A stretch of 64,000 bases of DNA from Lindgomyces ingoldianus (taxonomy: Eukaryota; Ascomycota; Dothideomycetes; Pleosporales; Lindgomycetaceae): the NCBI RefSeq assembly GCF_010093535.1, contig NW_022985177.1, positions 290,857-354,856 of the forward strand. Reading direction: 5' to 3'. The notes under the pieces were generated by a model. It was not told where the DNA came from. It worked only from the letters and a program-made list of their open reading frames with translations, and did not search any database. Of this stretch, positions 11,835 to 22,544 are shown piece after piece (the stretch's first letter is position 1; each line of letters opens with the position of its first letter). Position numbers and translations under genes: made by a program.

Positions 11835-13104
11835 ATGGCGATCTTTCCATTTCTTCTCGAGATATCGCTCTTGTTCTTATACCCCATTCTCGCTACGTCT
11901 GCTCCAAATCTACAAGATGCGCTCCTAATCACGCCGCCGCCGATACCAGAGCCGACTCATTGTCCGTCTCCAAATCTACTAAAGCGTCAACTGAGCTGCA
12001 CGTATGGGCAGTGTGGAGACAATTGTCTGTCACAGGGCGCTTTCTGCTGTGGGCCCGCGGGGACCCTGGCGACTTCCCCATATTGTATGTTCAAACCTTC
12101 TCTTCACTGTGGAGACATCTGCTGATAGATACTAGGGGTTTGCGACAACGTTCGTCGACTGCCTCTCCTCAAACAATGGAGATACTGAATGATAATTAGG
12201 GAGCATGCATAACAAGCGTCCGTGGATCAACTGGCATAGTTGACTGCTACGACCCCGACAACCCATCTGGAACAACTCAGTCCTGCCACGACCATGGAGC
12301 GACCTCAAGCTGCAGCTCAACCGATCGCTGCTTTACATGGTCAGCCTACCCCCTCATGCTAAACTCTGCAGTGAATGTTAAGACTAAGACTATCTCTTAA
12401 GCGATACCGATGTCCCTTACTGCCATTGGGAAACCTGGATTGACAAACCCACGAACTCGCCAACTCTGAAATGGTTCTCATGCATAGAATCCCGAATCGC
12501 AGACGCAACAATCTTCGCCGCAAACATCACAATACCCTCCCAGACCAACCCATCGACTTCGACCACAACTTCAACTTCGACCTCACCATCTGGCAATTCG
12601 TCACCTCTCTCCACAGGCGCTATAATCGGCATCGCCGTTGGCGCTGGCATAGCCATCATAGGCGCAGTTGCCATTCTCCTCTATTGCTGCTTCAAGAAAC
12701 GCCAGACCTCCCGCCTTCGGCCTCAGGAGCTCAGTGCTGAAGAACAAAACAAACAAACAAGTCCCCCGCCAATGATATACCAACCTCCGGTCGAACTTGA
12801 CGTACCACGACACGATCGCAGCGAGCTCGGCAGCACAACCGCATACTCGCCACATTCACAAATAAGCACACCCTTCACGCCCCACGATGAACGATATGCA
12901 CAGAATGTCGAGGAAATCGATATGTGGCGAAGAGGGATGGATGCGTCGGAGCTGCCGACTAAGATGCCGAGCTATATGGAGCAGCCTTCTCGAGAGCTCT
13001 ATGGGGATGCGGGTGTTAGGAGGGAGGTTCAGGATCCGAGGGATAGTTGGGGTCGGGGAGATGATCTGGGTCATATGAGTCCTGGGGGTCAGACGGAGAG
13101 GTAG
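11835..13104 (+). CDS. Single-pass cell-surface protein with Cys-rich ectodomain and Ser/Thr-rich stalk
   Basis: Predicted 368 aa. Exons: 11835-12084, a 14-nt micro-exon at 12136-12149, 12200-12339 and 12402-13104. A signal peptide (MAIFPFLLEISLLFLYP...) is followed by LKRQ, a possible Kex2 site. The ectodomain is Cys-rich (CTYGQCGDNCLSQGAFCCGP; CDNGACITSV; CYDPDN; CSSTDRCF). Next come a Ser/Thr-rich stalk and one strong membrane helix (GAIIGIAVGAGIAIIGAVAI) ending in CCFKKR. The roughly 130-residue cytosolic tail is polar. This layout is shared by fungal wall-stress sensors and uncharacterised mucin-like surface proteins; I see no WSC signature. The micro-exon is inferred because only it joins ATSPY to CDNGACITS in frame. 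A sensor or adhesion role is inference. Confidence 0.75.
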
Positions 13105-13455
13105 GCTGGCAGGGTGGTTTGTTTCCTTCCTCGTCACTATGATGTTACGAATGGTGATACCAGTATGGCGTTCCAAGGAACCTTCCGGTTTGTATTGCAT
13201 CAGGAGATGGTTGGGTGATTGGAGCTTCTTCCATCCTCCAGATCTTGGCACTCCCTTTTGACGGGTTACATATTGTATCATTAGTCTAACAGGACCGTCA
13301 TGTTGGCTGAATGTTGCGGTTGAATTGGGTATCAAACTTAGGCTCCCGACTTTACCACATTAATATATGAACACATTCTATCCTCCAATTCCTTGATGTC
13401 CAAGAAGAAGAACTCCCGACAGTATTACCTCCAACTAGCAGTCTCCAAGCCATGT
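13105..13455. other. Convergent 3' region
   Basis: 350 bp between the 3' ends of the surface-protein gene and the AYR1-like gene. No gene is seen. Confidence 0.5.
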
Positions 13456-14603
13456 TCACGAGCCCTTCTTACCCCCCGTCCCTCTCAACTTCCACAGCTT
13501 GAAATTCCAGTTGAAATACCAATCAAACACCACCCTCGGCATCCACGCCCACGCAAACCAAACAATCCAACTCATATTCCCCTCCCAAATCCAGGGGCTC
13601 CTACTAAACCACCCACCCCCCCTCAACACCTGCCTAACGACACTCCGCGCATACTGTTTCGTGTCCATGCCCAATTGCTGGCTGTGTGTCAACCTACGCT
13701 CATATTCGGCTGCTAGTGGCTGCATGTAGCTATCCCGCGGAAGTTCGCGAAGCGTGCGCGCGATATTGCTCTTCACACCGCCCGTCACAACCGTCACGAC
13801 TCGGACTCCCAACGGCGCCAATTCCAGACGCAGAGTGTCGGAATACGCGTGCAACGCCGCTTTGCTTGCATTGTACGGAGCGCCCCATACATACGGCATA
13901 ACGGCCGCCAGACTACCTATTTGCACGATGGTTCCGTGTCCGGCGATTAGGAGTGGCACGAAGGCTTTGCAGAGCCGCATGATAGAGAATAAGTTTGTAT
14001 CGAAGGTAGCGAGGAGTTCGTCGTCGGAGAAGTCGAGGGCGGGGACTGTGTAGTTCCGGCCTGCATTGTTGCAGAGGATGTGTAGACGGCCATTTGTAAG
14101 CTCCGAGACGCGTTCGCACAGGGAAGTGAGGCTTTCATTGCTTGAGAGTTCAAGGGGGAGGTAGGTTATATTTGGGTGGGGGGAGGGGTATTTGGAGGGA
14201 TCGCGAACGGTGGAGAGGACAGTGAAACCTGAGTGAGGCTGTCAGAGTGAGGGGTGAGATATTCGGAGACCATATCTGATCAGATCAGATCTGATCTGAT
14301 TGCGGACATCTGTCAATCTGTCCTCTTTGTCCTCTTTGTCCAAGTTAGGGTAGGGGGATTGGCCCAGAGAAACCCCATACCGTTATCTGCAAATTCAAGC
14401 GAAAGGAAATGCCCAATGCCACCAGGAGTGCATCTAGTAGCGTCAGCCGAAGCTTCAATGGCCTCATGCTCATCAGCTGGAGCCAGAGGGGGGAAAGGGG
14501 GGTGGGGGGGGGTTTCCAGGCATCAAAGCCAGCACACCCAAAGCCATGCAAGATATCTGACTCACCCCGTAATCAAGGCGTATCCCTGCTCCGCTGGCGG
14601 CAT
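13456..14603 (-). CDS. Short-chain dehydrogenase, AYR1-like (1-acyldihydroxyacetone-phosphate reductase family)
   Basis: Predicted 287 aa. Exons (complement): 14603-14566, 14433-14381 and 14228-13456, with unusually long introns of 132 and 152 bp. The nucleotide motif is assembled across the first intron (ITG joined to CTPGGIG). Later come CNNAGRNYT, the catalytic Ser in QIGSLAAVMPY, and YNASK. A hydrophobic, Trp-rich C-terminus (SWIVWFAWAWMP...) suggests membrane or lipid-droplet attachment, as in yeast Ayr1. Ayr1 reduces 1-acyl-DHAP to lysophosphatidate with NADPH; the family also reduces other lipids, so the substrate is an inference. It is divergent from the methyltransferase gene 390 bp away. 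Confidence 0.88.
14279..14300. repeat. 22-bp perfect palindrome inside the second intron of the AYR1-like gene
   Basis: Repeated GATC/AGATC/TGATC units centred on AGATCT form a perfect inverted repeat. It sits inside the 152-bp intron, next to a short CTCTTTGTC duplication at about 14320-14341. It could form a hairpin in pre-mRNA or bind a dimeric factor; no function is shown. Confidence 0.7.
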
Positions 14604-14993
14604 CGTAACTCCTAATCGGGCAATTGGCGATTTCAGTGAGGTGTTGAAGTCAGGCCGGGGTCGGCAATTTGGCAAAGCTCGAGCTTGGAGCTCGGACATC
14701 TCGGCAACCAGCTGCCCCACGTCAGGAGCGAAGGGCGTGAGGAGGGAAGCTTAAGGAAATGTTGACTAATTTATCATGGGCGAGAATTATCACTTGCTCA
14801 CGCCTGCCATGGCTAGCCGTGGCGAGGAAGGTTTATCTAGGGCCGGCTGACTGCCTTCATAACTTATCTTTCTCATTCACTCACCTTTCTCCTGTCTTGT
14901 CACCCCCCTCTGCACCACCGAAGTCTCCTGTACCAATTGCATATCGGACGGACTGGCCTTGGCCTTAGCATAAACTGGCTAAGAGACAAGAGC
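14604..14993. other. Divergent promoter region
   Basis: 390 bp between the AYR1-like gene (minus) and the methyltransferase gene (plus). It must contain at least part of both promoters. CT-rich stretches precede the plus-strand start, as is common in filamentous fungi. Confidence 0.45.
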
Positions 14994-15958
14994 ATGGCAC
15001 TGTTTAACTGGCTAGGAACCAAGTTGCCGGCACTCATGCGGCCTTTGCTGCTGCTGAGCTTGGCCAGCTACCGTCCGTTCCCCCTCCCCCTCCCCAAGAC
15101 GAGAAAGTAACAATTTACTAGACTTCTTCATAACAGTCTTCGAAGTCATCTTCGTCGAACAATCCCTAGGCCAGCTCTTTAACCTCACCAAGCTCCGCTA
15201 CAAAGCCTTCGCTCGACTCTGGACTCGCAATGGTGCACACTCCCCCACGCACCCTTCCAGCTTACCTTCACATTCTCTTCTGCTAACAACCTCCAGGAGA
15301 GGCAATGTCTCAAGAAATGCCTGGGCCTCTCGACGCCCTCCTCCAAAAATGCTCCGGCGTCGTCCTTGACATCGGGCCCGGCTCCGGCGAAATCCTCCCC
15401 CGCTTCAACGCGTCCAAAATCCACACCATGTACGGTGCTGAGCCCGCCGTAGACCTGCATCCAGGGCTCCTCCGCAACGCACAGAAAGCAGGGTTTGGGG
15501 GCAAATTCCATGCGCTGCTGTGTGGCGGCGAGCCAGAGAGTCTGATCCCCGCGCTGCATAAGTCTGGGGTTCTGGGACGAAGCGGAACGAGAGGCACGGC
15601 GGAAAACGGCGTCTTTGATGATATATGCTGTGTCCGAGTTCTCTGCGGTGTTCCACATCCAAAAGAGACAATTAAGGGATTGTACGAGTTGTTGAAGCCA
15701 GGCGGCCGCATGGTCATCTGTGAGCATGTCGTCAACCCGTGGAGAAGTGAGGGTAGCATATTGGCCAGACTCGCACAGTTCGTGTATACGGCCATGGGAT
15801 GGCCATTTTTTATGGGCGGTTGCGAGCTACAGAGGCGTACGCCTGAGTACTTGCGAGAGGCGGCCGGGAAGGAAGGGTGGGCTCAGTTCCAGCTCGAGTA
15901 TGTGGATCCGAAGGTTGCGGTTCCCTTCGTGATCGGCGAATTAAGGAAAAGAGGCTAG
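14994..15958 (+). CDS. METTL7-like SAM-dependent methyltransferase
   Basis: Predicted 278 aa. Exons: 14994-15072, 15137-15232 and 15297-15958. The hydrophobic N-terminus (LMRPLLLLSLASY) resembles the membrane hairpin that places METTL7 proteins on ER or lipid droplets. The SAM site is VLDIGPGSGE (motif I), followed by an acidic loop (GAEPAVD), the LLKPGGRMVICEHV post-motif strand and a GGCELQRRT segment matching the DGCNLTRE region of METTL7. The family includes thiol methyltransferases (TMT1 in humans). The first intron uses the weak donor GTCCGT; I chose it because it is the only way to join an ATG-led frame to the EVIFVEQSLGQLF segment, so the first 27 residues are less certain than the rest. 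Confidence 0.82.
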
Positions 15959-18029
15959 GCTTTGGGAAGCTAAAGAACGGCTCTGACAAGGTGAGCCACA
16001 AGCGGGAAGCGGTGGTGTGTGGTAGAAGCGGTTGTATGATATGTGGTGTGAGTAATTTCACGGAAACGGGGTCACAGCTTGTTAAAAAGCGTATGTAGGT
16101 GGGGTGGATGCCAAAACGATCAATGTAGATGCATTTGAAAGGGCAACTCACTCCAGTTACGAACTTTGTACTCAACTCAAACGATTATATCCCACCCTTT
16201 TGCTTTGTAGTCCATGCGCGCGAAAGTCTCTCCACATTGGAATGAATAGACAAAAAATTATTTCAAACACTCGTAGCAACTTTCATATTCAAGCGCTTCT
16301 CTCCATAATGCTTTCTATCTCGCAAGCTCTGTCTACCGTCTCCTCCTTTCACTATCAACTTTGCAGAGATTGCAAAACGTCTGCTGCAGCCTTACCCCCA
16401 ACAGCCATACTATGACTCGTATCTATCCTTTCTGCTCATTTCATCCCAACTAAGTTGATCCCAGTTCTTTTGTTCATACGGGGTACAGTACGCCCATCTC
16501 TTTAGCCATGCCCCCTCGTGCCGAGAGACCTATTCCAAATCTACTATATACTCCTCCATCTCTATCCTCGCCCACCCCCGCCCATCCCGCATTCCTCAGC
16601 TCTAGAATCTACGAGGGGATGTATCGAGGCAGCCAGATAGACTGGATATTTCTCACTCGGTCGACCGGAGCGGAGCTATGAGCCCGAGGGAATCGTAATG
16701 ATCACTATGGCGCTGGACAAGGCTGCGATGTTGGGGTCCGACATTTGCCTGCTAGGTATTGTTTATTGGCTGGGCTGGATTTGAGGATTGGGTTTGGGGG
16801 TTTGGTTGAGCTTTGGTTGGGAGAGGTCGAGGGGTAGAAGAAAGATGGACGGAGGTCAAGAGCTGTGGTGCCGAGGAGTCCTAGGAGAGAACACTTGGAT
16901 GGTATCGAGAATGCGGGTGTATTTGTTCAGTCGGTGCGGGATGGGAGGGAGATGCAACGGAGAGAGAAGCCAATTCGATTCAAAAGAGTTGTGTAATTCT
17001 CTGGATCTCAATCCCAAAGTTGTTGCTTGTGTCCCGGCCAAATCATCCAAAGCCTCTCACATCTCCAGCCAAAATCCCAGGCCCCACGTACCTTTATACC
17101 CTGTCTCCCCATCTAAATCCTCTCCCTGGTCCCAGTCAGCCCAGTCGAGCCCATCCTCGCACCACAGTCCCCCAAACCGAAGTTCTTCCATCAGCCCCCA
17201 AATCCTCGGATCTGTCGACAATTACCGCATCCGGAAATGTGCTGCGAGATTTGCGATAGGCTTGGCGATTAGCGGCTTAAATGGGATTAGAGAAAGCTAG
17301 GATTAGGACTAGTGCTGGAAGGAGGCTGCGTAGGGCGGGAGGAGCGATTGGGCAGCCCTGTCAAGTAAGTGGATAGGATTCGGTTGGTTCCGATTAGGAT
17401 GCGTGGTTGCTTGTTTGCAGGTTGGTGATTGGGGGTTGGTTGTGGGTGGGTGGGTGAGAGGAAGGTTATTGGGATGATGCGAGCTGCGAAATACGAGATC
17501 GAGAGGTTCGGGAAGAGAAAGGGGGTTATTGGAATGTGGTGCTTGGTAATGATCATCGTGACTGGAATCGAAGTTGGCGAGGAAGAAGAGGGAGAATACT
17601 TTCTCGATTCTTGTATAGGACGTCAGCGATGCCATAGAACATACAGAGTGCGGGTTCGATATGTCAAAGAGCTAATAAGAGCATTAAGCGGATGCAAGCT
17701 TCTGTCCTGCATCATCGTCCGCCCTCATTAGAAGCTTAGCATATTCCGCAGCGGCCTCATGTAGAGTGTTTGATTGAAAAGACAAGGACTGTAACCGAAG
17801 CGAAGCCAACGAAGGAATTCTGAGCAGTACCGAGGCCGAGATCAGAGAAAATGAGATAGGAATATATTTGGAAGAAAAAATTTCAGAAATCCATGTAATG
17901 GAGCTGACAACAACCGTTCATCCTCTTGATAGTGAGATATTTTCCATTCTGGCATCGTCCACTACGAAAGGGAATACCAACAGATCGTCAGCCATAGCCG
18001 TTCGTTAAGTCCGTCCTTCCTTATGCCTT
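15959..18029. other. Two-kilobase region without a supported gene
   Basis: Between the 3' ends of the methyltransferase (plus) and the aminomutase (minus). Open frames at 16788-17300 (plus) and 17309-17635 (minus) are low-complexity (Ser/Pro or His/Pro) and overlap on opposite strands. I could not link them by introns to a recognisable protein. A noncoding RNA or an unrecognised gene cannot be excluded. Confidence 0.4.
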
Positions 18030-19788
18030 CTAACCAGACTCAGGAGCTGGGTCGAAGTATTCATAGATTTTCTCCCCCTTCTCGCCCAGCAAGCCAGGTG
18101 CTTTGAACGTCGAAATACCAGTCTGCCGGTCATATATCTCATATGTCGACGCAAGGCGTTTACCTCCACCGCCAGGAAGATCAACAACAAACGACGGGGT
18201 ATTGAAACCGGCAAGTGTCCCACGAATACGTTGTTCGAGGTCAAGGATTGTGCTAAGGGGGGTGCGAAGGTCTTCGATCCCACGGACGAGATCGCATTGG
18301 TAGACATAATACTAATTTCGTCAGCTTGGGTCTTGGAACCGAACCAAGATATGCGTATAGCGCATGGGCTTAAGAGAGATAGCGTGAGGCAGGCTCATGC
18401 TAGCTTTGATTCTAGGGTGGCGAAACGGACCGAATCGGATTTTAGTGTACGTACTGGTGTGATATGCATATCTGCAAGGTCCCTGATCAACTTTCTCATA
18501 GTTTCAACATTATCATTGACTCCTTTCAATAGCACTGATTGATTCCTGACGATAACGCCCTTTTCGAAGAGAAATTTAGCGGCCTTCCTTGTAACCCAGT
18601 TTATCTCATTCGGATGGTTGAAGTGGGTATGAAGAGAAACTTGCTTATTAACCCGTCGCCCGTGGTTACAAACATCGATAAAAGAGCTAGTCCACGCGTC
18701 ATTAGGATCAAAGATACGACTCGGAGCAACTGCCAGGCCTTTCGTCGCAAACCGAAACCGTTTTATGTGTGGAATGGATAGGAGCCTAGGAAGAGCTGAA
18801 TCAGCCGTGGTCTCAATAACGAGGGAATTAACGCACCGCTCTCCTATCAGATTGATCTGCTCTGGCTCAAGATAGTACGCATCTCCACCCGACACCACAA
18901 TATCCTGAAGACTTGGCGTCTGTTCAATGTACTGGAAGACAACTTCCCAGCGCTTACGGATCGGCTTTTGGGGAGATTTCGAAATCGTCTCAGTGTTAGC
19001 ACCAACCGCATAGGATCGAGTGCAGAAACGGCAGTACACAGGGCATATTGACGTTGCTGTGCCTTCTCATCAACAACGGAGGCAGAGGTAAAAAGTCTTG
19101 CTCTCTCAAGTAGGGGTAAGTCTTACCAAGAAACAAGGCCTTATCGGGGTAACGATGCACGAGCCCAGGAACAGCTACCAAGATCAGATCGTTGACAGCC
19201 ACTGAAGAGCCACTGACACTCACGTGAGTCTGCTTCCTCATGCAGAGAGTCTAGCGTCAGTTTCGGGTGATCCGGTACCATCGCCGACTTGATCGGGAGG
19301 AACTGCCGCCGAATGGGGTCGTCAAGGGGGTTGGTCCAGTCAATCACGCTTAGGATATGTGGTGTCAGGCGAATGGACATGGGAGCAGCAGACAGCCCCT
19401 GCGTCGCGTCGTTGATGAAGTCATTCCTGGTTTTAATATGCTTCAGCAGAGGATTGGCGGACGAAGCAAGCGTATCAGGGAGGGTTGCAGATAAGAATTT
19501 GTCGAGCTGCACCCGGCAAGACACAGTGTTCGCGCGCTGGGCAGTCAGTGATGACTCGCAGGTAGGCCAAGGGTTGCATTAACGAACCTGCCAGTTATAG
19601 CTCAGGAAGTCCCTCGGAGGGACATTTGCCCATTTAGGGACTCTGCGCCAGTACGGCTCCTGATTTGGCAACGCTGCGTAGGTGGACTGGCTGCGAGTCT
19701 GGTTTTCGAAGGAGGGATTGAGCCAGAAGGCTGACCACCGCGTCCCAGAGCTCCGGGCCGCCGCATTCATCATGCTCAAGCCTAACAT
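18030..19788 (-). CDS. Lysine 2,3-aminomutase-like radical SAM enzyme (KamA family)
   Basis: Predicted 481 aa. Exons (complement): 19788-19588, 19536-19224, 19174-19127, 19056-18455 and 18311-18030. The introns are 49-70 bp except the last (143 bp). The iron-sulfur motif CPVYCRFC (C192, C196, C199; CX3CX2C) is completed across an intron. Just before it is HEEADSPVPGLVHRYPDKALFL, a KamA hallmark. The C-terminal PLP site DLPGGGGK places the cofactor lysine at K439. KamA enzymes move the alpha-amino group of L-lysine to give beta-lysine using SAM, [4Fe-4S] and PLP. The first about 40 residues are basic with few acids, compatible with mitochondrial import, where Fe-S assembly occurs. The family is mainly bacterial, so an ancient transfer into fungi is likely. 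Related glutamate aminomutases share these motifs, so lysine specificity is inferred. Confidence 0.92.
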
Positions 19789-21261
19789 AACTCGTATCTT
19801 GATCTCCACGCCCGAGACGAGAGGGTTTGGCGTGATGGAGTGATAAGTGCACGATGAAGGGGAAGGGGCGAATTGGCTCAGTATGTCTTCCCCTAATAGC
19901 TCCACCTGACACTAAAGGTCACGAAAGCTTTTTCCGACACGTGAAAGACACTGTGGGGAGCAATGTGGAGAAGTCAATTCCGGCTTGCTGCCTCGTGCTC
20001 TGGGACTGAGATGCAGTGCGTCTCCGCAGCCAATTTATCTCCACCTCCCTGGTCTGGACGACGAACGAACGGTGGACCTCTTCCACCACAGAATGCGTTG
20101 TTATGAAGTCGTTTCCATGCTAATTGCTTCGTCGAGCACTCACACCTTATGCCCACCACGGCGTTGGAGACCGCTGGGGGGCCTACACTCCCGGCCACTT
20201 ATAGAATCAACGAGAACCACAAAACTGCCAAAACCTGGAATTTGAAGGTAGAGGAAATAAGAGGTCTTAATACCATTATACGGGTGGCAATGGCACAGCT
20301 AGGGGGCTAGAGAAGCTAAAGCCACAACGTGTCTGTAAGCTGTAGTAGCGTCTAGAATACTAAACAGAGGCATTGCTAACATGCAGGACTATAGAATCAA
20401 ACATATCATTGAACAGATGAACTTCCAACAACTGTAAATGGCGTAACCGATCTTTCGACTAAGCCAGACGGGACGTATTGGTCAAGCTTGTGTGCTTGCC
20501 GATCTTGAACAACGCCACGGGAACACAACTCGTCGTAACTTTGACCCGCTCCAATTTAAAAGTTGATTGCCGGGTCGGCGCCGACGCAAGTTCATTCTGG
20601 CACGTGGTGAGCTTCCGCCTTTGTAGGAAGATTCGTGAACCGTGATGTTTGTGGTGTTGAGTGGCTTGGACGAAGCATAATCCCCTCAACGATTGGACAA
20701 GAACCATGTGCTGGACAGGAGAACCGAGGACAAATCCGAAAGCGACAGGGCGAAGCAAAGTTGGAAGAGCTTCACTGCACTGTGAATAGTGCAGGGTTTA
20801 AGCATTGAATATCACGTATCGGCTGCATGAAAGCGACGCTGCTGGAGGAAGCCAGCGCGTGACTCGTGAGAAGAAAGAAAAACACGGAGCTGCTGATTCC
20901 AGAAAGATCACCCCAGCGAAAGAAGCTCAGCCAACAGTTCAAGCTCGTAATATATAAATGGGGATGAGAAGCAACATGAGATGATATCTACAGTGACGTA
21001 AAGTATGCAACGGTAAAAGCAACCTTGTCCGTGTGCAACAGGACACTGGGGAAAAGCTCATGTGTGTGTATCGGAGTGAGGGAAATAGGCGACGGCAGGT
21101 GGAGCTCTGAAGTGAAGTTCGCCTGCAATTCTTCACGAGACCGTGCGCCAATCCTTTGCCAAGCCTGATGTCACACAAGGAAAGGCCACCCTCAACACCA
21201 GAATGACCATCGTGATATCCACAACGAGTATCAGCCCCTCAGCCCACCACCTCCCGCAAGC
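19789..21261. other. Divergent intergenic region
   Basis: 1.47 kb between the aminomutase start (minus) and the Get2-like start (plus). It should hold both promoters; no supported coding sequence is visible. Confidence 0.4.
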
Positions 21262-22307
21262 ATGGCGGACTCCGCTGCCACAGCGACTGCAGAGTCTCCC
21301 GCGCAGGAAAAGGCTCGATTACGGCGCGAGCGTCGTGCTGCCAAAATTCAGGCCGGCGGTGCCTCTCGGCTACAGGCCATCTCTCAATTGCAGGGAGGGT
21401 CTCACCGAGATGTGGAGAAAGATGTGCCAGGTAACGTTCCCTACTTTCCCAGCAGATTCGTCAGACTCGCTATGGATTTCTGCCTGCTTCAGCTCTGACA
21501 TACTAAACAGTCAAGCCATCACCAAGTGCTTCCCCCAACCTGGCCACAGCTTCCCCCGCCAATGGAACCTCCACACCAGATCCTGATGAGATTGATATCT
21601 CCCAGCACCACTACACACCTGCAGCCCAGCCCCAGCTCCCGTCTCCATTCGCCTTCAACGGAACCGACACCCCGCCATTCCCCCAGCCTGGCCCTGATGC
21701 CGACATGTCCCAAGACCCGATGATGGCCATGCTGCAACAAATGATGGGTGGCGGCGCAGGGGGCATTCCGGGGATGCCAGGCGGTCCAGGCCAAGCTGGT
21801 CAGAATCCAGGCGACCTTCCTCCCGGCCTTGCCAACCTATTCCAGGCCATGGGGGGCGACTCCTCCACTGCTCAGCCCTCGCCTTCTCAATCCTCCGCTT
21901 GGCTATGGCGGCTTGTGCACTCTATCTTTTCCCTCCTGCTCGCTGTATACATAGTCTTCCAAACTCCCTTCAACGGCTCCAAGCTATCCCGCACAAACAC
22001 CTCCACACCCCAATCTGACGACTGGATCCTCGACTCCTCGTCCACAGAGACATTCAAGCATTTCTTCTACATGTTTGCCACATTTGAAGTCGCGATGCAA
22101 TCGTCGCGGTATTTCATTGAGAGGGGTCAGTTACCTGGGAGTGGGATCCTCAGTAGCATTGCGCAGATGTTGCCGATGCCGTATGCAGGGTATGTAAGAG
22201 TGGTGGGGCGGTACAGTGTTATCTATAAGACAGTGGTGAGTGATGCTATGGTAGTGGTGTTTGTGCTTGGAGTGGCGAGTTGGTGGAGGGGTGGTATTAC
22301 TTCTTGA
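21262..22307 (+). CDS. GET2: GET complex subunit Get2-like (tail-anchored protein insertion receptor)
   Basis: Predicted 321 aa. Exons: 21262-21430 and 21511-22307, with an 80-bp intron. The N-terminus has the basic patch RLRRERRAAKI, which in Get2 docks the Get3 ATPase. A long disordered Pro/Gly/Met-rich linker follows (MMAMLQQMMGGGAGG). The C-terminal third carries three hydrophobic segments (SAWLWRLVHSIFSLLLAVYIVF; HFFYMFATFEVA; VVVFVLGVASWW), as expected for the ER membrane part. Get1/Get2 receive tail-anchored proteins from Get3 and insert them in the ER. The assignment rests on architecture rather than close identity, since Get2 proteins diverge strongly. Confidence 0.78.
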
Positions 22308-22544
22308 TAAATGATCTTGAGACGCTCCTGGCCATGAAGACTCACGAGGACATCGCCCAGGATAAGACACGACAAGAATAAAATTCGTCAAGACTTCCCA
22401 TTCAAAACTCTTAGACTTGGATGGTGCATATCCCATTGTAGCCTCTCTATGCTTTTTGTACAAAACAGATGGTATACACAGGTGACCCCACTGACCTTGT
22501 ATCATACATACACTCGTTCAACATCGTGGGTTTTATAAATCAAC

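Noticed and set aside
4695..15958. Classic secondary-metabolite gene cluster
   Set aside because: No polyketide synthase, peptide synthetase, terpene cyclase or pathway regulator is present.
16788..17635. Open frames of 170 aa (plus) and 108 aa (minus)
   Set aside because: Low complexity, overlapping on opposite strands, and no introns or family features link them to a gene.
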